Source: Ectopseudomonas chengduensis (lineage in GTDB: Bacteria; Pseudomonadota; Gammaproteobacteria; Pseudomonadales; Pseudomonadaceae). From it: DNA of 64,000 nt. The translations under genes and the position numbers were made by a program. The notes under the pieces were generated by a model that saw nothing but the letters and a program-made list of their open reading frames with translations, made no database searches and was not told the DNA's origin. Below, piece by piece: positions 50,959 to 61,969 of the stretch (its first letter is position 1; each line of letters opens with the position of its first letter). The stretch is from positions 124,001 through 188,000 of the forward strand of contig NZ_FMZQ01000008.1 in the NCBI RefSeq assembly GCF_900102635.1, given 5' to 3'.

Positions 50959-52889
50959 CCATGATCGACACCCTGCTGGTCGCCAATCGTGGCGAAATCG
51001 CCTGCCGTGTGATGCGTACGGCCAAGGCCATGGGCATTCGTACCGTCGCCGTACACAGCGCCATCGATGCCAATGCACGGCATGTGCGCGAAGCCGACGT
51101 CGCGGTGAATCTCGGCGGCGCCAAGCCTGGCGAAAGCTACCTGCTGATCGACAAGATCATCGCCGCCGCCAAGGCCAGCGGCGCGCAGGCCATCCACCCG
51201 GGCTACGGTTTTCTCTCGGAGAACGCCGGCTTCGCCCGCGCCATCGAACAGGCCGGATTGATCTTCCTCGGCCCGCCTGCCTCGGCTATCGACGCGATGG
51301 GCAGCAAGTCGGCGGCCAAATCGCTGATGGAAGCTGCCGGCGTACCGCTGGTGCCGGGCTACCACGGTGAGAAGCAGGATCTTGGTACCTTCCGCGAGGC
51401 CGCCGCACGTATCGGCTACCCGGTACTGCTCAAGGCCGCTGCTGGCGGCGGGGGCAAAGGCATGAAGGTCGCCGAGTCGGAAGCGCAGCTCGCCGAGACG
51501 CTGGAATCCGCGCAGCGTGAAGCGCAGTCGTCCTTCGGCGACTCGCGCATGCTGGTGGAAAAATACGTACTCAAGCCGCGCCACGTGGAGATCCAGGTAT
51601 TCGCCGACCAGCACGGTAACTGCCTGTACCTCAACGAGCGCGACTGCTCGATCCAGCGTCGCCACCAGAAGGTGGTGGAAGAAGCGCCGGCGCCGGGCCT
51701 GAGCCCCGAGCTGCGCCGCGCCATGGGCGAAGCTGCGGTCAAGGCGGCGCAGGCCATCGGCTACGTCGGCGCCGGCACCGTGGAGTTCCTACTCGACGAG
51801 CGTGGCGACTTCTTCTTCATGGAGATGAACACCCGCCTGCAGGTCGAGCACCCTGTCACCGAAGCCATCACCGGCCTCGACCTGGTGGCCTGGCAGATTC
51901 GCGTCGCCCGTGGCGAGCCGCTGCCGCTAACCCAACAGCAGGTGCCGCTCAATGGCCATGCGATCGAGGTGCGCCTGTACGCCGAAGACCCGGATCACGA
52001 TTTTCTCCCCGCCACCGGCACCCTGGCGCTGTACCGCGAGGCGGGTAATGGCGACGGCCGGCGCGTCGACAGCGGCGTGGCCGAGGGCGACAGCGTCTCG
52101 CCCTTCTACGACCCGATGCTGGGCAAGCTGATCGCCTGGGGCGAGAACCGCGAGCAGGCGCGCCTGCGCCTGTTGGCCATGCTCGGCAATACCCTGGTCG
52201 GCGGCGTGAAGACCAACCTGGCGTTCCTGCGGCGCATCCTCGCCCATCCGGCCTTCGCCGCGTGCGAGCTGGATACGGGCTTTATCCCGCGCCATCAGCA
52301 GCAGTTGCTGCCTGCACCGGGCGAGTTGCCGGAGGCCTTCTGGCAACTGGCAGCCGATGCCTGGGTACAGAGCGAGGCGCCGATAGAGCGCGACGACGAC
52401 CCGCATTCGCCCTGGGCGACCCGCAGTGGCTGGCGCGCCGGTGGCGTGACGGAAATCGAGCTGCACCTGAGCAGTCAGGGCGAGAGCCGCAAGGTACGCG
52501 CGAGCAACCGGGCGTGCTTGCAGGGCGAAGAGCTGCTGGCGGAGATCGACGGCACGCGCCAGCGTCTACGAGCCATTCGCCGTGGCGAAAACCTCTACCT
52601 GCAATGGCGCGGTGAACTGCACGCGATCACACGCTTCGACCCCATTGCCGCCGCAGAAGCCAGCCATGCCCAGCACGGTGGCTTGAGCGCGCCCATGAAC
52701 GGCAGCATCGTCCGTGTACTGGTCGAACCCGGCCAGGCGGTCGAGGCCGGCGCAGCCCTGGTGGTACTGGAGGCGATGAAAATGGAACACAGCATCCGCG
52801 CGCCCGAAGCCGGGACGGCCAAGGCGCTGTATTGCCGTGAAGGGGAAATGGTCAGCGAAGGTGCGGTGCTGGTGGAACTAGAGCCGTAG
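50955..52889 (+). CDS. liuD: Methylcrotonyl-CoA carboxylase alpha (biotin) subunit
   Basis: A 644-residue subunit with an N-terminal biotin carboxylase (MIDTLLVANRGEIACRV, ATP-grasp Gly-rich loop KAAAGGGGKGMKVAESE, and the ERDCSIQRRHQKVVEEAPAP motif). A C-terminal biotin carboxyl carrier domain has the acceptor lysine at residue 609 in VLEAMKMEHS. The ATG overlaps the liuC stop; a second ATG two codons on may be the real start. Confidence 0.94.
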   Translation: MTMIDTLLVANRGEIACRVMRTAKAMGIRTVAVHSAIDANARHVREADVAVNLGGAKPGESYLLIDKIIAAAKASGAQAIHPGYGFLSENAGFARAIEQAGLIFLGPPASAIDAMGSKSAAKSLMEAAGVPLVPGYHGEKQDLGTFREAAARIGYPVLLKAAAGGGGKGMKVAESEAQLAETLESAQREAQSSFGDSRMLVEKYVLKPRHVEIQVFADQHGNCLYLNERDCSIQRRHQKVVEEAPAPGLSPELRRAMGEAAVKAAQAIGYVGAGTVEFLLDERGDFFFMEMNTRLQVEHPVTEAITGLDLVAWQIRVARGEPLPLTQQQVPLNGHAIEVRLYAEDPDHDFLPATGTLALYREAGNGDGRRVDSGVAEGDSVSPFYDPMLGKLIAWGENREQARLRLLAMLGNTLVGGVKTNLAFLRRILAHPAFAACELDTGFIPRHQQQLLPAPGELPEAFWQLAADAWVQSEAPIERDDDPHSPWATRSGWRAGGVTEIELHLSSQGESRKVRASNRACLQGEELLAEIDGTRQRLRAIRRGENLYLQWRGELHAITRFDPIAAAEASHAQHGGLSAPMNGSIVRVLVEPGQAVEAGAALVVLEAMKMEHSIRAPEAGTAKALYCREGEMVSEGAVLVELEP

Positions 52890-53056
52890 GGTGGATCACG
52901 CTTCACCGATCTACCGCATTCGCCTTGGATAAGGTGGGCTGAAGCCCACCCTACCAGCAGATCTTCGTAGGGTGGGCCGGGCGGCGATCCGCTTCAGTCG
53001 CGTAGGGTGGGCTTCAGCCCACCGTTTTGCAGAAGGTGCGCACGGCGCACCCTACG
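52888..53056. repeat. Cluster of GTAGGGTGGGC / GGTGCGC palindromes
   Basis: Copies include GGTGGGCTGAAGCCCACC (52933-52950), its inverse near 53002-53023 and GGTGCGCACGGCGCACC (from 53035). They fill the gap between liuD and liuE. Confidence 0.7.
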
Positions 53057-53075
53057 ATGAAAACGAGGACATCCG

Positions 53076-53975
53076 ATGAACCTGCCCACATCCGTACGCC
53101 TGGTCGAAGTCGGCCCGCGCGACGGCCTGCAGAACGAGAAGCAACCGATCAGCGTCGCCGACAAGGTGCGCCTGGTGGACGATCTAACAGCAGCCGGTCT
53201 GAGCTATATCGAGGTAGGTAGCTTCGTCTCGCCCAAATGGGTGCCGCAGATGGCGGGCTCTGCCGAGGTGTTCGCCGGCATTCAGCGCCAGCCAGGCGTC
53301 ACCTACGCAGCCCTGACACCCAATCTGAAAGGCCTCGAAGCCGCGCTGGAGGCAAAGGTCGAGGAAGTGGCGGTGTTCGCCGCCGCCAGCGAGGCCTTCT
53401 CGCAGAAGAACATCAACTGCTCCATCGCCGACAGCCTGCAGCGCTTCGTACCGCTGATGGAAGCGGCGAAGGCGGCGGACGTACGCGTACGCGGCTACGT
53501 GTCCTGCGTACTGGGCTGCCCCTACGATGGCGAAATCGCGCCCGAGCAGGTCGCCAGCGTCGCCCGTGAGCTGTACGCCATGGGCTGCTACGAGGTATCG
53601 CTCGGCGACACCATCGGCACCGGCACCGCTGGCGCCACCCGTAAGATGTTCGAGGTCGTCGCTCGCGACATCCCGCGCGACAGGCTCGCCGGGCATTTCC
53701 ACGACACCTATGGCCAGGCCCTGGCCAACATCTACGCCAGCCTGCTCGAAGGCATCAATGTGTTCGACAGTTCGGTCGCCGGCCTCGGCGGCTGTCCCTA
53801 CGCCAAGGGCGCCACCGGCAACGTCGCCACCGAAGACGTGCTCTACCTGCTGCAGGGCCTGGGTATCGAAACCGGCGTGGACATGGATAAGCTGATCGCC
53901 GCTGGTCAGCGCATCTGCGAGGTACTGGGCAAGGCCAATGGCTCGCGGGTTGCGCGTGCTCGCCTGAGCCGATAG
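53076..53975 (+). CDS. liuE: Hydroxymethylglutaryl-CoA lyase
   Basis: A 299-residue TIM-barrel enzyme that splits HMG-CoA into acetoacetate and acetyl-CoA, the last step of leucine catabolism. It has the metal-site motif VEVGPRDGLQNE, the segment YVSCVLGCPYDG and the family signature with the active-site Cys, VAGLGGCPYAKGATGN. His residues for the metal are in GHFHDTYGQALANIYASL. It follows liuD across a repeat-filled gap of 186 bp. Confidence 0.95.
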   Translation: MNLPTSVRLVEVGPRDGLQNEKQPISVADKVRLVDDLTAAGLSYIEVGSFVSPKWVPQMAGSAEVFAGIQRQPGVTYAALTPNLKGLEAALEAKVEEVAVFAAASEAFSQKNINCSIADSLQRFVPLMEAAKAADVRVRGYVSCVLGCPYDGEIAPEQVASVARELYAMGCYEVSLGDTIGTGTAGATRKMFEVVARDIPRDRLAGHFHDTYGQALANIYASLLEGINVFDSSVAGLGGCPYAKGATGNVATEDVLYLLQGLGIETGVDMDKLIAAGQRICEVLGKANGSRVARARLSR

Positions 53976-53996
53976 ATGCCATCGCCTTCTGCACTT

Positions 53997-54041
53997 TAGG
54001 AGCGGATTCATCCGCGATTTTCGCGGCTAAAGCCGCTCCTA
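53997..54041. repeat. REP-type element (TAGGAGCGG family)
   Basis: TAGGAGCGG (53997-54005) and CCGCTCCTA (54033-54041) enclose an inner CCGCGA/TCGCGG stem. It sits between liuE and the synthetase gene. Confidence 0.7.
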
Positions 54042-54196
54042 CAAGGGGCTGCAGCGTATCGCCCCGTCGTTTTATCCAGAGTTTCGGAACCGATGAGAAA
54101 GTCGGTGCGATAGCAGCAAAGGTCGTCTGAGTTAAAGGTCAAATGCCCCGAACGCACTAAGCTGAAGCCCAGGGACAAGAACGACGAGGACTGACC

Positions 54197-56158
<1,962 letters not shown>

Positions 56159-56264
56159 CCATAAGCCACCAGTCAGAAAAAATCACTATACTGGCGCCAT
56201 TTTTTCGTCTTCACAGCAGCTGAGTCCTGGCCAAGACCAACTCGGCAAATGGCAAGGTGGCGAC

Positions 56265-57092
56265 ATGAACATCATCCAGCGCAACAACGTTCAACGCTTG
56301 AAAGCGGAAACGACCGATGCCCCAACGTTCATCTACGGCCACGGCTTCGGTTGCAATCAGGAGATGTGGAGCAAGGTCACGCCGGCCTTCAGCCAGCACT
56401 GGCACCAGGTGCTGTTTGACTATGTCGGCAGCGGCCGCTCCGATGCCAGCGCCTTCCACCCTGCCCGCTATGCCCAGCTGGAGGGTTACGTGGAAGACCT
56501 TCTGGAAGTATGCGATGTGCTCGAACTCTCGGGTGATCTGACCTTCGTTGGCCACTCGATCAGTTGCAGCGTCGGCATTCTTGCTGCCATCAGGCGGCCC
56601 GAACTGTTCTCCCGGCTGATTCTTCTCGGCCCCTCCCCCTGTTTTCTCAACGATCCGCCCGACTATCGCGGCGGGTTCGAACGCAGTGACCTGGAGGGGC
56701 TGCTGGAGCTGATGGCCCATAACTATCTGGGCTGGGCCCAGCAGTTCGCACCACTGGTATCGGCCGACGAGACTCCCGCAGTCACCCGGCAGCTCTCCGA
56801 CAGCTTCTGCTCGACCGACCCAATCATGGCCCATGCCTTCGCTCAAGCCACCTTCTTCTCCGATATCCGCCCGGCGCTACAGTCGTGTCCGTCGCCCAGC
56901 CTGATCCTGCACCACCAGCGTGATGCACTGGTTCCCACATCAGTTGCCGACTATCTGCATACCGCACTCACGGGCAGCACCCTGGAAACGCTGGACGTCA
57001 GCGGTCATTGCGCGCACATGAGCCATCCTGAACTGGTGAGCGCCGCCATGCATCGCTACCTGCAGGGAGCACGCACACGTGTTCTATCTTGA
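56265..57092 (+). CDS. RsbQ-like alpha/beta hydrolase
   Basis: A 275-residue alpha/beta hydrolase close in sequence to Bacillus RsbQ and the plant KAI2/D14 receptors. The catalytic triad is S98 (VGHSISCSVGIL), D220 (HHQRDALVPTS) and H248 (VSGHCAHMSHPE). The segments GHGFGCNQEMW, FDYVGSGRSD and LLGPSPCFLNDPPDYRGGF are nearly those of RsbQ. In Bacillus, RsbQ works with the PAS phosphatase RsbP in energy-stress sensing. Here the next gene, overlapping by 14 bp, encodes a PAS-GGDEF protein, so the pair probably links an unknown small hydrophobic ligand to c-di-GMP. The ATG at 56265 is chosen over upstream frames. Confidence 0.85.
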   Translation: MNIIQRNNVQRLKAETTDAPTFIYGHGFGCNQEMWSKVTPAFSQHWHQVLFDYVGSGRSDASAFHPARYAQLEGYVEDLLEVCDVLELSGDLTFVGHSISCSVGILAAIRRPELFSRLILLGPSPCFLNDPPDYRGGFERSDLEGLLELMAHNYLGWAQQFAPLVSADETPAVTRQLSDSFCSTDPIMAHAFAQATFFSDIRPALQSCPSPSLILHHQRDALVPTSVADYLHTALTGSTLETLDVSGHCAHMSHPELVSAAMHRYLQGARTRVLS

Positions 57093-58032
57093 TCGCCTAC
57101 CCGGCCCGGTACTGGTCACTGACTGCAACGGCCGAATCAAGCACTCCAATTGCGATTTCAAGCGCCTGGCAGGTGCGGGCGCGGCCGAAGGCATGGATCA
57201 GTTCTTTCCGCCGGCCAGTCGCATCTTCCTGCATACCCACGCCTGGCCCCTGTTGCTTCGCAACGGCGAGTTCAGTGAGCTTTACCTGCAACTGCAATCA
57301 GAAAACGGCCAGTCAATACCCGTCATGGCCAACGCACGCATCAGCGAAGTCGATGGCGCGCCGGAGGTCATCTGGCTGTTCTTCGTCGCCAAGGATCGCC
57401 AACGTTTCGAAGCAGAGCTGCTCAAGGCTCGCGAACAGGCGCAGGAAAGCGCAGCACAACTGGCCAAGGCCAACCTGGCGCTGCAGAGCGCCTACGCCCA
57501 GTTGGCCAACTATGCGGTGGAAATTCAGAGTGAAGCCGAGCAGCTTGCACAACTGAGCCATACCGACCCACTGACTGCGCTGAGTAATCGCAGGGCACTG
57601 TCAGTGCATGTCGAGCAGTGGCTCGGCAACGTCAGCGACCTGGCTTGCGGCAGCCTTTTGTTGATCGATATCGACCACTTCAAACAGATCAATGATCGCT
57701 TCGGCCATGCCGAGGGAGATCGCGTTCTGGTGGATATGGCGCAACGTCTTCTGGCCAGCGTGCGCAGTGGCGACAGCGTGGTGCGCTACGGCGGCGAAGA
57801 GTTCGCGATATGGCTGCCCAACGCCGATCTCGCTGAAGCCAGCGACATCGCCGAGCGCGTGCATGATCAGATCAAGGCGCTTGAGGTCGCCAACGAACCG
57901 GTCACGGTAAGCATCGGCATCGCCAGCCTGAAACCCTGCGAACGCTACCTGGAGCGTCTGCTGGCGGCAGCCGACAAAGCCCTTTACACAGCCAAAGCCC
58001 AGGGCAGGAATCGCAGCATTCGGCACGAGTAG
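57079..58032 (+). CDS. PAS-GGDEF diguanylate cyclase
   Basis: A 317-residue protein with an N-terminal PAS domain (about 1-115, PVLVTDCNGRIKHSNCDFKRLAG), a coiled-coil linker (about 115-158) and a GGDEF domain (about 160-317). The active site is RYGGEEFAIWLP and an inhibitory RxxD site (RSGD) lies five residues upstream, so it should make c-di-GMP under product inhibition. The start is a GTG inside the preceding rsbQ-like gene, indicating translational coupling. The PAS domain is the likely partner of the hydrolase. Confidence 0.9.
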   Translation: MFYLDRLPGPVLVTDCNGRIKHSNCDFKRLAGAGAAEGMDQFFPPASRIFLHTHAWPLLLRNGEFSELYLQLQSENGQSIPVMANARISEVDGAPEVIWLFFVAKDRQRFEAELLKAREQAQESAAQLAKANLALQSAYAQLANYAVEIQSEAEQLAQLSHTDPLTALSNRRALSVHVEQWLGNVSDLACGSLLLIDIDHFKQINDRFGHAEGDRVLVDMAQRLLASVRSGDSVVRYGGEEFAIWLPNADLAEASDIAERVHDQIKALEVANEPVTVSIGIASLKPCERYLERLLAAADKALYTAKAQGRNRSIRHE

Positions 58033-58100
58033 CCGGCTCAGGATCGGTCGCTGCATCGGGCCGCAAACGCCTCCTATACTGGAGCGACAATGACAACAGG

Positions 58101-58850
58101 ATGTTCGTCGTGAACACGTTTTTCTGCCTGCTGCTGGCGTTGATGCTAGCTGGAACCGCATCCGCCCACGAGCCCATCAAGCTATACATGCCAGACGCGC
58201 CACCCCTGACGCTGCATCACTACGAGGGCGGCCATGGCATGGCAGGTGACGTGGTACTGGCTGCGCTGGCCAGGATCGGCAAACTCACCGACATCGTCGC
58301 CGAGCCCTGGCCACGCGCCCAGGTCAACGTGTCCAGGGGCAGAAACATGCTGATCATTCCCCTGTCACGAACGCCCGAGCGCGAGGAGCTATATACCTGG
58401 ATTGCCTCGATCATGGAGCTGGAGCGCGCCTTCTTCAGCCTCGACGAGCCGGTCACCAGCTTCATGCAGGCCCGTCAGCGTTATCGCCGCATAGGTGTCG
58501 GCATGGGCACGGCGCAGGTGGGCATCCTGCAGCGCCAGGGTTTCAGCGACGAGCAGATCGTGCAACTCAAGCTGGGCGAAAACCCGGCCCATCTGCTCAG
58601 CCTTGGACGTATCGACGCCTGGTTCACCGGGGTGCCGGAGGCGCTGTACATCTGGGAAAGCTCGGCCTATCGCGAACAGAACCTGCGCAGGAGCCCCACC
58701 CTGGCCAGCACCGGCCTGTATCTGGGCTGCTCGAAGGACTGCGATGCGCAACTGGTCGAACAGCTGCGCGCCGCCATCAGCGAACTGGAAGAGGACGGCG
58801 TCAGCCAGCGGCTGCGTCAGGCCTATCTGCCGCTGCAGCCCGACCCTTAA
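58101..58850 (+). CDS. Periplasmic substrate-binding protein (SBP_bac_3 type)
   Basis: A 249-residue secreted protein with signal peptide TFFCLLLALMLAGTASA and a binding-protein fold of the amino-acid class (LYMPDAPPLTLHHYEGGHGMAGDVVLAALARIG, GRIDAWFTGVPEALYIW). It lacks neighbouring permease genes. Such solitary family members in Pseudomonas may act as sensors or scavenging proteins. The start may be the GTG at 58110, nine bases in, because AGGA fits it better. It converges on the PilT/PilU gene with a 4-bp overlap. Confidence 0.75.
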   Translation: MFVVNTFFCLLLALMLAGTASAHEPIKLYMPDAPPLTLHHYEGGHGMAGDVVLAALARIGKLTDIVAEPWPRAQVNVSRGRNMLIIPLSRTPEREELYTWIASIMELERAFFSLDEPVTSFMQARQRYRRIGVGMGTAQVGILQRQGFSDEQIVQLKLGENPAHLLSLGRIDAWFTGVPEALYIWESSAYREQNLRRSPTLASTGLYLGCSKDCDAQLVEQLRAAISELEEDGVSQRLRQAYLPLQPDP

Positions 58851-60067
58851 ATCCCCTGTCGCCCCGGGTCTTCCGGCGGTTGCTCCTGCTCGATGTCCTC
58901 CAGTTTCAGCTCCAGCCCCCAGTCGCCTGCAGCAGCGGCTTTCGCTGCAGGTGCCGGCGTGACAACCGGCGCAGCGGCGGCGGGTGCAGGCATGGCATTG
59001 GCCGGATTGTCGCGATGGAGCTTGAGCTTCAGGCGCACGTTGTTCGCCGAGTCAGCGTTCTTCACCGCCTCCTCCTCGTCGATCGCACCTTCGTGCACCA
59101 GGTCGATCAGCGCCTGATCGAAGGTCTGCATGCCGAGGTTCTTGGATTTCTCCATGATTTCCTTGAGCTCGGAAAACTCGTTGCGCTTGATCAGATCGCG
59201 CACCGTCGGCGTACCCAGCATTACCTCCACCGCGGCGCGGCGCTTGCCATCGACGGTTTTGACCAGACGCTGCGAAACGAATGCCTTGAGGTTGTTGCCC
59301 AGGTCGTTCAGCAGTTGCGGGCGGCGATCCTCGGGGAAGAAGTTGATGATGCGATCCAGCGCCTGGTTGGCGTTGTTGGCATGCAACGTGGAAATCGCCA
59401 GGTGCCCGGTATCGGCGAAGGCCAGGGCATGCTCCATAGTCTCGCGGTCGCGGATCTCGCCGATCAGGATCACGTCCGGCGCCTGGCGCAGGGTGTTCTT
59501 CAGTGCGGCATGGAAGCTGCGGGTATCCACGCCCACCTCGCGCTGGTTGATGATCGACTTCTTGTGCCGGTGCACATACTCCACCGGGTCTTCGATGGTA
59601 ATGATATGGCCGCCGCTGTTGCGGTTGCGGTAGTCGATCAGCGCCGCCAGGGAGGTCGACTTGCCCGAACCGGTACCGCCGACGAACAGCACCAGGCCGC
59701 GTTTTTCCATCACCGTGCCGAGCAGCACTTCGGGCAGTTTGAGGTCTTCGAAGCGCGGAATATCCAGCTTGATGTTGCGCGCGACGATGGATACCTCGTT
59801 ACGCTGTTTGAAGATGTTGATGCGAAAACGCCCCACACCGGCCAGCGATATCGCCAGGTTCATCTCCAGTTCGCGCTCGAATTCCTCACGCTGGGCACTG
59901 TCCATGATCGAATCGGCAATGGCCGCCACATCGCCCGCCTTCATCGGCTCCTGGCTCAGCGCCTTGAGCACGCCATTGAACTTCGCGCAGGGCGGCGCGC
60001 CGGTAGAAAGATAGAGATCGGAACCATCCTGAGTGGACAGGATTTTCAGCATTGCTTGGAGATCCAT
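58847..60067 (-). CDS. PilT/PilU family type IV pilus retraction ATPase
   Basis: A 406-residue hexameric ATPase of the PilT/PilU family that powers pilus retraction. It has an N-terminal PAS-like domain, Walker A GGTGSGKST, an Asp box (GHIITIEDPVEYVH), Walker B LIGEIRDRETM, a His box (GHLAISTLHANNA) and a C-terminal tail rich in Ala and Pro (PAPAAAAPVVTPAPAAKAAA). PilU-like features are the extended C-terminus and the RHKKSIINQREVG segment. No other pilus genes are adjacent, so it probably works with a distant T4P system. The ATG at 60067 gives MDLQAMLKILSTQ; the longer frame from 60346 is not credible because it runs across the ppiC gene on the other strand. Confidence 0.88.
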   Translation of the reverse strand: MDLQAMLKILSTQDGSDLYLSTGAPPCAKFNGVLKALSQEPMKAGDVAAIADSIMDSAQREEFERELEMNLAISLAGVGRFRINIFKQRNEVSIVARNIKLDIPRFEDLKLPEVLLGTVMEKRGLVLFVGGTGSGKSTSLAALIDYRNRNSGGHIITIEDPVEYVHRHKKSIINQREVGVDTRSFHAALKNTLRQAPDVILIGEIRDRETMEHALAFADTGHLAISTLHANNANQALDRIINFFPEDRRPQLLNDLGNNLKAFVSQRLVKTVDGKRRAAVEVMLGTPTVRDLIKRNEFSELKEIMEKSKNLGMQTFDQALIDLVHEGAIDEEEAVKNADSANNVRLKLKLHRDNPANAMPAPAAAAPVVTPAPAAKAAAAGDWGLELKLEDIEQEQPPEDPGRQGI

Positions 60068-60215
60068 GGCGGCGTTTCCGTGAGCGCGATTGAAATACCA
60101 TAGGCCATGATTGATCCGCGCTGCGGACAACACACAACCCATAAAATTGACGCCATTCTGCTGGCGCAATGAATGCTGGCACAATAGCGCCCTGACAGAT
60201 TTGAGGACCCCATCA

Positions 60216-60494
60216 ATGGCAAAGGCAATGGCCCGCCACATCCTGGTCAAGACCGAAGCGGAAGCCGCCGCGCTGAAGAAGCGCATTGCCGCCGGCGAAG
60301 CCTTCGATGTGCTGGCGCGCAAGCACTCCACCTGCCCCTCCGGCAAGAAAGGTGGCGACCTAGGTGAAGTGCGGCCCGGGCAGATGGTGCGTGCGGTGGA
60401 TCAGGTGATCTTCAAGAAGGCGCTGCGTGAAGTGCACGGCCCGGTGAAGACCCAGTTCGGCTACCACCTGATCCAGGTGTTCTATCGCGACTGA
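60216..60494 (+). CDS. ppiC: Peptidyl-prolyl cis-trans isomerase C (parvulin)
   Basis: A 92-residue cytoplasmic parvulin. It contains the core MARHILVKTEAEAAALKKRI then AAGEAFDVLARKHSTCPSGK, GGDLGEVRPGQMV and the C-terminal TQFGYHLIQVFYRD, the hallmark of the PpiC fold. Full length matches E. coli PpiC (93). It is divergent from the PilT/PilU gene and converges with the LysR gene. Confidence 0.95.
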   Translation: MAKAMARHILVKTEAEAAALKKRIAAGEAFDVLARKHSTCPSGKKGGDLGEVRPGQMVRAVDQVIFKKALREVHGPVKTQFGYHLIQVFYRD

Positions 60495-60501
60495 GCCCTG
60501 C

Positions 60502-61413
60502 TCAGGCGCCTGGCTCGCCCATGAACTCGATGATCTTGCTCCTCAGCCAGCGCTCGGCGGGATCGTTGTCGGTCACCCCACTCCAGACCATCGACAGATC
60601 CGAATTGACCAGCTCGAATGGCGGGTCATCGGCACGCAGGCGGGTCCCTTCGATCAGTGCTGCCGCGGCGAAATCCGGTACCGTGGCGAGCATTTCCGTA
60701 CCGGCGATGATCGAGCGCAAGCCACTGAACTGCGGCACCGCCAGCACCACGCGACGCGAGCGATCCAGGCGCGCCAGGTCGTTGTCGATGTTGCCGCACA
60801 GATCTCCCGAAAACGACACCAGCGCATGCGGACGCGAACAGTACTCGTCCAGCGTCAGCGCGCCAGGGCGGTCGTCACCGCGCAGCACCTTGACCTTCAT
60901 CTCGCGCAGCTTGCGCCGCTTGGCGTTGGCCGGCAGCTCGGTGGTGTAGCTGACGCCAACGGAAATTTCCCCCGAGGCCAACATCGCTGACATCAACAGG
61001 AAGTTGACCCGGCGCACCACGATCACCACCTCCGGCGCCTCTTCGCGAATCTGCTTGAGCAACGCCGGGAACAGACCGAACTCGGCATCATCGGACAGAC
61101 CGATGCGGAAGGTGTCGCGGTTGCTGGCCGGGTTGAACTCTCGGGCACGGCTGACCGCGCCCGAGATGGTATCCATGGCCGGCTGCAGCTCCTTGAGAAT
61201 CGCCAGCGCTCGCGCCGTCGGTTCGAAACCACGGCCGTTGCGCACCAGCAACGGATCGTCAAACAGATCACGCAGCCGGGCCAGCGCCGCACTGACCGCC
61301 GGCTGGCCAAGAAAGAGCTTCTCGGCGGCACGGGTCAGGTTCTTCTCGAACATCAGGGTTTCGAAGATCACCAGCAGATTCAGGTCGACGCGGCGCAGGT
61401 CGTTGCGATTCAT
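60502..61413 (-). CDS. LysR-family transcriptional regulator, MexT-like
   Basis: A 303-residue LysR regulator. The winged helix-turn-helix is NLLVIFETLMFEKNLTRAAEKLFLGQPAVSAALARLRDLF. The opening MNRNDLRRVDLNLL and segments FRIGLSDDAEFGLFPALL, SGEISVGVSYTTELPANAKRR and DNDPAERWLRSKI resemble MexT of P. aeruginosa, the activator of mexEF-oprN, closely. No efflux genes are adjacent, so this may be a paralogue with another target. The effector domain (about 95-300) is complete. Confidence 0.85.
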   Translation of the reverse strand: MNRNDLRRVDLNLLVIFETLMFEKNLTRAAEKLFLGQPAVSAALARLRDLFDDPLLVRNGRGFEPTARALAILKELQPAMDTISGAVSRAREFNPASNRDTFRIGLSDDAEFGLFPALLKQIREEAPEVVIVVRRVNFLLMSAMLASGEISVGVSYTTELPANAKRRKLREMKVKVLRGDDRPGALTLDEYCSRPHALVSFSGDLCGNIDNDLARLDRSRRVVLAVPQFSGLRSIIAGTEMLATVPDFAAAALIEGTRLRADDPPFELVNSDLSMVWSGVTDNDPAERWLRSKIIEFMGEPGA

Positions 61414-61480
61414 TCAGGGCTCTCGAGCACGGTGTGATTGACGCATTAAAGCAGCAACCTCCGTGCCCACATAGCCCAGA

Positions 61481-61960
61481 TCAGAGGCCCAGCTCGGACA
61501 ACCCCGGATGATCGTCAGGACGACGCCCCTGGGGCCAGCGAAACTTGCGCTCGGACTCCTGAATGGGCAGATCGTTGATGCAGGCATAGCGATTGATCAT
61601 CAGGCCGTCGGCGCCGAACTCCCAGTTCTCGTTGCCGTAGGAGCGAAACCAGTTGCCCGAATCGTCGCGCCATTCATAGGCATAGCGCACGGCAATGCGG
61701 TTGTCGGTGAACGCCCAGAGCTCCTTGATCAGACGGTACTCCAGCTCCTTGGCCCACTTGCGCTCGAGGAAGGCACGCGCCTGATCGCGGCCATTGGCGA
61801 ACTCGGCGCGGTTGCGCCAACGCGTATCGAGGCTGTAGGCCAGGGCTACCCTGGCGGCATCACGGCTGTTCCAGCCATCCTCGGCCAGGCGCACTTTCTC
61901 GATGGCGCTCTCGCGAGTGAACGGCGGCAGCGGCGGACGAACTTCATTATTTGACGACAT
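61481..61960 (-). CDS. DUF1348/NTF2-like family protein
   Basis: A 159-residue protein of the DUF1348 group with an NTF2-like fold: [30 protein letters not shown] and [20 protein letters not shown], then [23 protein letters not shown]. The function is unknown; such proteins often stand next to TetR-type regulators. It follows the TetR gene by 9 bp and must be co-transcribed with it. Confidence 0.82.
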   Translation of the reverse strand: MSSNNEVRPPLPPFTRESAIEKVRLAEDGWNSRDAARVALAYSLDTRWRNRAEFANGRDQARAFLERKWAKELEYRLIKELWAFTDNRIAVRYAYEWRDDSGNWFRSYGNENWEFGADGLMINRYACINDLPIQESERKFRWPQGRRPDDHPGLSELGL

Positions 61961-61969
61961 GACGGCACC

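Noticed and set aside
60068..60346. N-terminal extension of the PilT/PilU gene
   Set aside because: It crosses the start of the divergent ppiC gene, and the conserved protein begins at 60067.
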